Part shown: piece after piece, positions 20,001 to 25,224 of the stretch
Position numbering within the stretch: the first letter of the stretch is position 1
Layout of the letters: each line of letters starts with the position of its first letter
DNA from: Euperipatoides rowelli
Lineage: Eukaryota; Onychophora; Udeonychophora; Euonychophora; Peripatopsidae
Strand: one strand, 5' to 3'
Assembly (NCBI GenBank): GCA_003024985.2
Contig: PXIH01S0004842.1
DNA: 25,224 bases
The notes under the pieces: generated by a model
The model's input: only the letters and a program-made list of their open reading frames with translations
Told to the model about the DNA's origin: nothing
Databases searched by the model: none
Translations under genes and position numbers: made by a program

Positions 20001-21908
20001 AGGCTATATTGTAAGTACAGTATATATAGCCTATATATAGTCAGTGGTGGATCTAGACATTTTTTTTTTGGGGGGAAGGGGGGCAAAGTTGGCTTCTGAC
20101 GCCCCCAATTTCTGTGTATTTCCAAACAAAATGTTTCAATAAGCTTTTTTTTTTAAAGTTGTATGGACGTTTTGTACATCAAATGCAAATAATTAATTTG
20201 AGAAGCTTTTTTTTTTTTTTTTATTTGGGAGGGGGGGGTGTATAACATTTTGAGAGCCCTTATATACTGTATAACTTTTTTACTTCAAGGCCCATTTTGC
20301 TTCCCCCCTGATGTGGTACCCAGGGCCTCCCCCCTAGATCCGGCACTGTATATAGTACACACAGTATAGATTGTATGGATAAATATATAATACCATATAC
20401 AGTATACCAATATGGTAATTGTAAAATAGACTATATAGTAAAAATACTTAAAGGTCAAATGTAACAGATTTTTAAAAAAAATTTTATTATTGATTTTCAA
20501 AGATAATTACTAAAAAAGATCCCCCTGGAAAAAAAAAAAAAATTAAATGCATATAAAAAAAGTTATTTAAAGATAAAATTAAGACTATTGCTATCCTCAG
20601 TCTGCGATTACAAATTGAAGCTTTCACATTCTTTTTGGGTATGAGATTAATTTGATGATAAAATTCTTTCTACAGCTGTTTTCATTGTAATGATTTAACA
20701 TGTAAATAGAGGTACAGTATGTTCAACTTGCATTAAAGGTCATTTGGATTTTTTTAAAATAATAAATTGGACCATAATAGCACAAAGGATGAATTTAATT
20801 AGGATTTTTTNCAAGTATTTAAACAATTAGTCCATATAATTTCCAGCTTTAAGCAGACAAAGATAGCAAATATTCTATAGTTAAGTATAGCAAGCTCTGA
20901 ACAATGACATCACAAAATATCTCCACCTGGTGTATAAAGTGGACAGTGTTGTTTTAAAGAAGAGACAATTATTTAAAAAAAAAAAAAAAATTTCTAGTGA
21001 ATATTTTTTTTTTTTTAGGAATTTGTTTTTAGTAAAAATCTTTGAAAATCAATAATTAAAAAATATATAAAAAACCCATTACATTTGACCTTTAATATAC
21101 TGTATAAGCAGTGAAACCTGCTCAAAACGGAGCCTAAATAAGAAGTAATCCTATCTAAATTAGAAAATTTATATAGCCCTTAAATACACAATTTGATATA
21201 TAGCTACTGTACATAATAAAATCTGATTTTTTTTTGTCCTAACTATCGTCACACAGTAGATAATTTGAATACTTTACAATTACATGATAAATCAAGGTAG
21301 TAAAGCACTTTATTTCAGAGCAACTGTATAAGAACAGTGGCCTATTCGCCTATATAATTTTTATTCACTGTTTTAATATGTTCCTGTTTTTTAATTAAAT
21401 TGTTTTTTATTTTAAAATTTTATTTTCTGATACCCTAATTAAAAATAAAAGCCTAGGTTATTATTGATTATTTTTTTTAAAAAGAAGCACAATTATTAAT
21501 TCTCAAGTTGCAATGAATTAATAAAGCAAATTAACAAAAATAGTCACAAATAATTATATTTTTATTTTTTAAAAAGTATAATAGTGAGCACATTTAGGTT
21601 TACAAGCACTTAGATAATAGACCTAATAGTTAAATCTATTTTTATAAATAGCATAAATTATGTTGTACAAGCAATTTGCTAGGATGACGGCTAAATTTGA
21701 ATTACACTTATGATGCATCTCATCAAACAGAAAAATAAAAGAACAAATTTAAAGTTACAGTAAGCTTTAATAATACCTTTGATTTGAGCATGGTCTGTCC
21801 TGAACTATGTCTTCCCCAATCGTCAGAGGGCTCTCAGAAAGTTTATCTGTATAACTGTCATTCTCCTGTGGTTGATAATCATTCTGTTTGCAACCCTTCA
21901 TTCTGATC
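4882..21908 (-). CDS. KIAA0825-like (DUF4495) protein, six exons, partial at both ends
   Basis: Six minus-strand exons (21777-21908, 18893-19007, 13836-14691, 8661-8883, 6391-6577, 4882-5025) join into 552 uninterrupted codons. Every intron starts GT and ends AG, and the phases agree at all five junctions. The family call rests on several short blocks occurring in the same order as in the vertebrate protein as I remember it: a K-F-[LF] segment at the exon 2/3 junction, a W-R-x-x-F-K segment at the exon 4/5 junction, and an L-D-x-[LM]-L-P segment in exon 6. The family has no known catalytic motif and I see none. There is no signal peptide or clear membrane helix, and the protein looks largely alpha-helical and soluble. 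In people KIAA0825 has been linked to postaxial polydactyly; its molecular role is unknown. The vertebrate protein is about 1,275 residues, so this is less than half. The assignment is not verified by a search. Confidence 0.75.
5026..6390 (-). other. Intron 5 of the KIAA0825-like gene
   Basis: This 1,365-bp intron runs from GTAAGT to a TTTTATCCAG acceptor. It is AT-rich and is filled mainly by MITE copy 1 (5591-6144). Nothing else recognisable was seen. Confidence 0.85.
5591..6144 (+). mobile_element. TTAA-flanked MITE, copy 1 (554 bp)
   Basis: Flanked by TTAA on both sides (5587-5590 and 6145-6148). It begins AGGTCAAATATAACA and ends GTTACATTTGACCT, with long imperfect terminal inverted repeats that also include ATTGATTTTCAAAGATAATTACTA on the left and its complement on the right. 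No coding capacity. TTAA target duplication is typical of piggyBac-type transposition, but the ends do not start with the usual C-C-C. Two further copies lie in other introns in the same orientation. Copy 1 is shorter because it lacks a subterminal block containing CTATCCTCAGTCTGAGATTA and part of the left-hand repeat. Confidence 0.85.
6391..6577 (-). CDS. KIAA0825-like exon 5 (residues 442-504)
   Basis: The acceptor is CTTTCTTTAAG|G and the donor CCA|GTAAGT. It completes the Arg codon from exon 4 and ends on a codon boundary. It encodes a long amphipathic helix (SQLIKHIEQILEATVLEI) followed by an acidic, Ser-rich stretch. The gene context and phase agreement make it secure. A Met codon near its 5' end is internal, not a start. 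Confidence 0.9.
6578..8660 (-). other. Intron 4 of the KIAA0825-like gene
   Basis: This 2,083-bp intron has a GTAAGC donor and a CTTTAAG acceptor. It is AT-rich with poly-A and poly-T runs, and it includes the 39-bp duplication at 7906-7987. A stretch near 7640-7790 is dense in TACTGTA, TACAGTA and TAGCCTA words and is partly palindromic. No gene or recognisable transposon was found. Confidence 0.8.
7906..7987 (+). repeat. 39-bp direct duplication ending in poly-C tracts
   Basis: Two copies of a unit starting TGAGACCACATATACTTATT and ending in a run of C lie head to tail (7906-7944, then 7945-7987). The C run is longer in the second copy. The unit length is a multiple of three, so it produces spurious short open frames on both strands. 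It lies within intron 4. Confidence 0.95.
8661..8883 (-). CDS. KIAA0825-like exon 4 (residues 368-442)
   Basis: The acceptor is TTTTGTGTTTCTAG|G and the donor GGCG|GTAAGC. The first two bases complete the Gly codon from exon 3; 73 codons follow, leaving two bases of an Arg codon. Most of the exon is polar and likely a disordered linker (NENNMQCHKKSKPGNTHRPS). It ends with KQIWQWR, which joins HLFKN of the next exon. A W-R-x-x-F-K pattern is found at the corresponding place in the vertebrate family member as I remember it. Confidence 0.9.
9351..10209. mobile_element. Non-autonomous hAT-like element (859 bp)
   Basis: The element begins CAGTGTCAGACTGG and ends CCAGTCCGACACTG, a 14-bp terminal inverted repeat with one mismatch. 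These CAGTG...CACTG termini are typical of hAT transposons. The 8-bp flanks are GATAGGTG and CATATGTG, which agree at 6 of 8 positions, as expected for a decayed 8-bp target duplication. The interior is AT-rich with short G-rich patches (about 9497-9510 and 10162-10175) and no transposase frame, so it depended on an autonomous relative. Confidence 0.8.
11521..12541. mobile_element. hAT-like element with perfect 8-bp target duplication, containing assembly gap
   Basis: GTTGTTAC occurs immediately before (11513-11520) and immediately after (12542-12549). The element begins TAAGGGTGG and ends CCACCCTTG. Further inside, both arms carry TTAATCGATTA-like words (for example TTGATTAATCGAACC on the left and AATCGATTATTGATCGATTA on the right). 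An 8-bp duplication with (C/T)AAGGGTGG ends fits hAT elements. It inserted into the older LINE. Most of the interior is the run of N, so coding content is unknown. Confidence 0.85.
11591..12326. other. Assembly gap (736 N)
   Basis: An unbroken run of N. The last known bases on the left are CAGTGGTCGCCAAC, which resemble the start of another widespread transposon end, so a further nested repeat probably caused the gap. Apparent open frames across it on any strand are artefacts. Confidence 0.98.
13836..14691 (-). CDS. KIAA0825-like exon 3, largest exon (residues 83-368)
   Basis: This 856-nt exon is open throughout, far longer than expected by chance in such AT-rich DNA. The acceptor is CCATTTTAG|AATGAC and the donor AAAG|GTAATA. 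It starts on a codon boundary and ends one base into a Gly codon. The protein is rich in Leu, Ile, Phe and Cys with repeated amphipathic patterns, for example ENLWSSICAQFFQYCLDQV and KLDQCLRELCSDTLDICTF, indicating a helical bundle. No enzyme motif is visible. Comparable W-x-x-[IL]-x-x-x-[FL] and Leu-rich helices lie at the matching position in KIAA0825. The surrounding introns are AT-rich and full of transposons, so this exon stands out sharply in base composition and codon structure. Confidence 0.95.
16022..16480 (+). pseudogene. LINE AP-endonuclease domain fragment
   Basis: This piece carries an exonuclease-endonuclease-phosphatase type fold: an N-x-R-S motif near 16068, the catalytic Glu in AETW near 16153, then GGGVSIYL, IAIYSPP and the G-D-F of the GDFN motif at 16479. 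The domain normally nicks target DNA for reverse transcription. A stop falls right after AETWI, and several N bases at 16335-16370 prevent exact reading. The sequence passes directly from G-D-F into reverse transcriptase, so the segment between is deleted. Confidence 0.8.
16485..17325 (+). pseudogene. LINE reverse transcriptase, central and C-terminal fragment
   Basis: SNGVPQGSPL and the FIDD active-site block (16610-16624, with an N in the following codon) identify the palm domain of a non-LTR reverse transcriptase. Downstream frames show the C-terminal region with KTFILPVLDYGCAVWSSGL, ERVQG, RIILGDEF and SPIPYFRSLINN, broken by stops. The conserved Asp pair of the FIDD block is retained, but the gene cannot be expressed. 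Family level (CR1, L2 or Jockey group) is not determined. Confidence 0.8.
17888..18530 (+). mobile_element. TTAA-flanked MITE, copy 2 (643 bp)
   Basis: Flanked by TTAA at 17884-17887 and 18531-18534. Ends are AGGTCAAATGTAACAG on the left and CTGTTACATTTGACCT on the right, a perfect 16-bp inverted match that continues imperfectly for roughly 90 bp, including TTCCACTGG / CCACCAGAAA-like segments. The interior shares with the other copies the blocks GGATCATAATAGCACAAAGGAT, GATGTCACAAAATA and GGGGGAGGAGCT. No protein frame. One ambiguous base at 18231. Confidence 0.9.
18893..19007 (-). CDS. KIAA0825-like exon 2 (residues 44-82)
   Basis: The acceptor is TTCTTATTTAG|G and the donor ATT|GTAAGT, a near-perfect match to the consensus. 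The first base completes an Arg codon started in the previous exon, and the exon ends on a codon boundary. It begins QMPWDC and ends KFLQVI, running straight into NDFLN of the next exon. This junction matches an [IV]-K-F-[LF] helical stretch in the vertebrate protein as I recall it. The exon is short (115 nt) and open in only one sensible frame. Confidence 0.85.
20042..20348. mobile_element. hAT MITE with perfect 8-bp target duplication (307 bp)
   Basis: TATATAGT occurs directly before (20034-20041) and directly after (20349-20356). The termini are CAGTGGTGGATCTAG and CTAGATCCGGCACTG, an inverted repeat with two mismatches in the outer 15 bp. An 8-bp duplication and CAGTG...CACTG ends are diagnostic of hAT-type transposition. 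The interior has G-rich and C-rich tracts near each end and no coding frame. The perfect duplication suggests a fairly recent insertion. Confidence 0.93.
20452..21091 (+). mobile_element. TTAA-flanked MITE, copy 3 (640 bp)
   Basis: Flanked by TTAA at 20448-20451 and 21092-21095. Begins AGGTCAAATGTAACAG and ends TTACATTTGACCT. It has the same internal order as copies 1 and 2, including GGACCATAATAGCACAAAGG and CATTAAAGGTCATTTGGATT. It lacks the GGGGGAGGAGCT block found in the other two copies. Non-coding. One ambiguous base at 20811. Confidence 0.9.
21777..21908 (-). CDS. KIAA0825-like exon 1 of those visible (residues 1-44)
   Basis: The acceptor is a pyrimidine-rich tract ending TTTTGTAG and the donor reads AAAG|GTATTA. 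The first exon base completes a codon from an unseen upstream exon. The exon then gives 43 codons, rich in Asp, Glu, Gln and Ser and probably disordered, and leaves two bases for the next exon. A Met at codon 3 (ATCAGAATGAAG) could be the translation start if the upstream exon is 5' UTR. In vertebrate KIAA0825 a conserved stretch precedes this point, so a further coding exon to the right is more likely. This is the least certain of the six exons because its own similarity is weak; the frame continuity with exon 2 is the main support. Confidence 0.72.
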
Positions 21909-24480
21909 CTACAAAACAGAAAGAAATTAATGGACAATAATTTAATTATTCAGTAGCCCAATGCATAACCTAAACAGGGAACAATTAAAATAAATGAACT
22001 TAAAAGGCTGAAATAAATACATTTATTCAGATCTGTGAATTATAATCAATACAGAGGGAATAATGGAATAATTTTCTCTAAAAATGATAAATACAGTTCT
22101 AATGCACTAAATTGATAAAATATGTGACACGTTTACCTCCAAATCTTCTAAATAATTTAGAGACATTTTTTTTTAAAATAGCTAGATTATTATAGCATAA
22201 CCAGGAAAATAATAGCTAAACAGATATTTGGGAACTACTGTACTGTATAGCCTAATTTGTTTTTATTAGTAATAGCCTATAAAGGAAAAACAATAAAAAT
22301 AAATACCATAAATAGGATTAGGGAGACACAAACTTAAACTTTTTTTTTGCTATAATGATTCTGAGCTTAGTGTGCACAAACACTTTTAGTAACAATTAGT
22401 TTTTAATTCTTAAAACAATGTTTAACCACAATATTGGTGGTTATTTATCAAATAGGTTACATCATTTATCAAATATTTTTTTATTTATTTCACTTCCAAG
22501 CTTCTTAAAACGAATATATGATTTATTGAAATGAAATGACGAAATCAGACGCATTCTTCAATTTCTTTTTTTTTTCTCTTTGCCTGGGCCAATAGTTTTA
22601 TCAATAAAAGTTACTTGAAGTATAACTTTTAGTTTTTTTTGTGGCTGCTGAAAAAGATTACTTGGCTAATATCAAGTTATCTTAATTTGATGCTAAGCCA
22701 GAGCAAAACCATGTCATTGCCAACTTTCCAAACAGGCAATGAGAAGAATGGTGACNTCTGAAGTTCCTGTCAAATTAACAAGATTATTGAGACAGCCTAC
22801 TAAGTTCAATGTAAGGTTGCTAATGTGAATAATTAGACTGGGCAAGGGGAGAGGAGATGTCTAAAGTTCACATTTTTGACAGGATTTATACTAGAATAAT
22901 TTTGGGTAGGGAAATAATATAATAAAATAAATCTATACAGGTGTAGCCAAAGCATCGACCGTGGGCGACCGGTCAACACAAAGTAGTTTAGAGTCACCCG
23001 GGCAAGCTTTTTTCTTTGGACTTTGTGTCAAAACTATATTTTTCTATCATTCTGCATATAAAAAAATTGAGTTTTTCTTCCTTCTTGAGCAAGAAACTTC
23101 CCCTTCAATGATAATGGAATTGCACGTGTGTGTGTGGCATGTTATTATTATTAAGAAATGAGATGCTATGCAAGATCCCTTGTTTCAATGTCTATTTTCT
23201 ACTCCTTTGAATGCATGTAGCCTATTTTTGATCAGTTGAGTTTTAACCTAAAGTCCTTCATTTTAAAAGTTGAGATATGTTATATAAAATTTTCTATTGT
23301 TCTCATTTATAGCCTATATACTGCATTCTAGGAATGGACATGAATACAAAGAGGTGTTAGTATATTGAAGCTTTTTAACTATTATTTACATAATGTTTAT
23401 ATCTCATTGTTGAATTGAAAAAAAAAAAGAAGCTTATAATACTGCTGAAATAGTATTAAAAAACTCATCTTATAATATTAAAATAACCTTAAAAAAAAAC
23501 TTAACTCAATGACACTTTTTTTTTCGCCATGGTAACTAGCGCCTACTTTCAATTTTAAAAAAAAGTTAATTGCCGCCAGAAAAAGTTTGACCACTCAATG
23601 AGCCTCTAGGTTAGGAAATTAATAGGCCTATTTGCAAATTAATCTTAGATTCTACCTGTTATGCTTAGAATTTTTTTTCAGATCAGGAAAGTGCAATTGG
23701 CCTAGTGCCAGGATATTTTGGGAATAAGCACCATAGCTGTTGAAATGTTTATAATCACTTCAGTAAAGAAAAATTTAAATTTAGTGCTTTTAATCACTTT
23801 TTATTTTAATAGCTAATATAAATTTTTTTCACAGTAACTTTCATGTTTTAACCACTGTTGAACCAATAAGCATGATGGAAAAAATATTATTTAGCCTAAA
23901 TTAAGTCAATATGTTTACAATTGTAATTCAATAATAGAAGACATTTGCTTTCATTGCAATGAAGTGACTTTGATATTCTTAGAACTAATGAAGCTCAAAA
24001 AGACTAAAACAAATATCACTGTTTACAAATTAGGCTAATATCAAACATACAAAGGTTATCAATGAATCAGTGACAAACAACAATACCAAATAATGTTAGC
24101 TAGGCTAGTACAAACATGCAAAGATTAATAATGAAACAATAACTATATTATCAATTAATATGTCAGCTAGGCTGGCGTTATTTGATCCCAACTTTATTAG
24201 GTTACTGCAACACCAAATGTTATATATACCATCACAACAGAGCTGTGTCTTGGTGGAATGGTCTTCCAGGTGGGTGGTTAATAATATACCACTTCGGCTG
24301 GCTTATTTAGTCACAAATTGAAATATTTTCAAAGAGAACCCAGACTTTGCTGAAAAATGATTTACTGACAATTCTGTATTTTCATCTCATTTCTCTCAGG
24401 GTAGAGAACCCATGTAAAAGTCACATGACTTAAAACATGTTAATAATAAAAAAAATATTATTCCTTTATTTCCCTTTAGA
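21909..24480. other. AT-rich DNA upstream of the first visible exon, no gene recognised
   Basis: This is probably a further intron or 5' flank of the KIAA0825-like gene. I looked on the minus strand for an exon ending in phase 2 that would encode the conserved N-terminus and did not find one. A GC-richer patch at about 22925-23005 contains ATCGACCGTGGGCGACCGG and may be the end of a transposon. A 66-codon plus-strand frame overlapping it has no recognisable features. Confidence 0.55.
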
Positions 24481-24960
24481 CTTCTCTTTTAGAATGAGGA
24501 ACCAGGATCAAAATATATTCAACGTGCTTAGAAGCTTTAACAAGATTTTGATCGATGAAAAAAATATACGAGTACAAAACCCATCTGAATAGACTGGGAA
24601 TAAGTTCCGCCATTTTAGAAAGAAACATGGATAACAATAATGGGAATCATTCACAATTTTACAATCTTTCAGCATGTGGAGCATCCTAACAAGTTATACA
24701 GGCAGAGATTAAAAACAAATGTTCACAAGTAACTTCATTCTATTCAGATCGGTGAATCTTTGGAATTCACATCCAGAACAAATAGTTTAACTTCACTTGT
24801 TTAAATGAATGAATGACTACCTCAATAAATAGATTGTTTGTTTGTTTTTATTATTTAGTTATAATTGTTTACATATAATCCAATTGTAATTACAATTTAA
24901 AGATATAAGGCCCTAGCCCAAAAGGATAGGGACCTCATTTACACAGCTTCCAAACAATAT
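24481..24960 (+). mobile_element. LINE 3' end remnant
   Basis: Plus-strand frames with stops show HPNKLYRQRLKTNVHK at about 24684 and, after a frameshift, FRSVNLWNSHPEQIV followed by a Phe-Lys and NDYLN segment to about 24829. This matches the C-terminal N-x-W-N-S-[LH]-P signature of many non-LTR retrotransposon polyproteins. A 3' UTR-like segment follows, with a quasi-palindrome around 24909-24936. Only the extreme 3' part is present, as in a heavily 5'-truncated insertion. The left boundary is uncertain. Antisense to the host gene. Confidence 0.7.
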
Positions 24961-25224
24961 TTGATTTTTTTTTAAATAAAAAAGACATGTCATGATATCA
25001 ATGACATGATTCACCGAATCTTACAACATCCACATTAGTCAATAATCCAGGTGGAAACACAAAAGAGCAGTCAATTATTATAAGACTAAGCATAAATGCC
25101 TGTCATTACATATTTAAGTTAGTAGTTCAGTTAGTGTTCTGAACTGTACAAAGTTATGAATACACATGNGTTTAAATATCTATTACTATGTCTATGTATA
25201 AATCAAATAAATAAAAACACAAAA

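Larger units (their letters stand above)
19008..21776 (-). other. Intron 1 of those visible in the KIAA0825-like gene
   Basis: This 2,769-bp intron has a GTATTA donor and a TTATTTAG acceptor. It contains the 307-bp hAT MITE and MITE copy 3. The stretches 19008-20030 and 21096-21776 are AT-rich and show no gene. A short plus-strand frame at 19552-19776 is lysine-rich and low-complexity and is not called. Confidence 0.85.

Noticed and set aside
20285-20500. 71-codon minus-strand frame
   Set aside because: It straddles the end of the hAT MITE and the start of MITE copy 3, so it is not a real gene.
22961-23161. 66-codon plus-strand frame
   Set aside because: It begins in a probable transposon fragment and runs into low-complexity AT-rich DNA without a recognisable motif.
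1-25224. CRISPR arrays, tRNA, rRNA, bacterial operons, phage or virus genes
   Set aside because: No regularly spaced short repeats, cloverleaf sequences, ribosome binding sites or viral motifs were found; the window is eukaryotic.

Overview
The window is AT-rich animal DNA (roughly 70% A+T by eye). It carries six exons of one spliced protein-coding gene on the minus strand, with introns full of decayed transposable elements. Introns of 1.4-5 kb, GT-AG splice sites, non-LTR retrotransposon remnants, hAT-type and TTAA-type non-autonomous DNA transposons and the absence of operons all point to an invertebrate metazoan. I cannot name the lineage from sequence alone.

The gene runs right to left. 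Exons lie at 21777-21908, 18893-19007, 13836-14691, 8661-8883, 6391-6577 and 4882-5025. All five splices between them keep the reading frame (phases 2, 0, 1, 2, 0), giving 552 codons. From the order of short similarity blocks I read it as the N-terminal and central part of a KIAA0825 homologue (DUF4495 family). The protein starts to the right of the window (or in an exon I cannot see) and continues to the left, so it is incomplete at both ends.

Region by region: 1-4880 is downstream intron or flank. It holds a roughly 155-bp tandem repeat (3133-3620) and a GC-richer island with coding-like frames (4330-4620). Intron 5 (5026-6390) holds MITE copy 1. Intron 4 (6578-8660) holds a 39-bp tandem duplication with poly-C tracts. 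Intron 3 (8884-13835) holds an 859-bp hAT-like element and a LINE split by a second hAT element that contains the 736-base assembly gap. Intron 2 (14692-18892) holds a scrambled LINE and MITE copy 2. Intron 1 (19008-21776) holds a 307-bp hAT MITE with a perfect 8-bp target duplication and MITE copy 3. The right flank (21909-25224) has no clear gene and ends in another LINE 3' remnant.

No tRNA, rRNA, CRISPR or viral gene was recognised. All three LINE remnants are antisense to the host gene. The most notable unexplained items are the TTAA-flanked MITE family with long inverted repeats, the domain order of the LINE at 15.3-17.5 kb, and the GC-richer segment near 4.4 kb.
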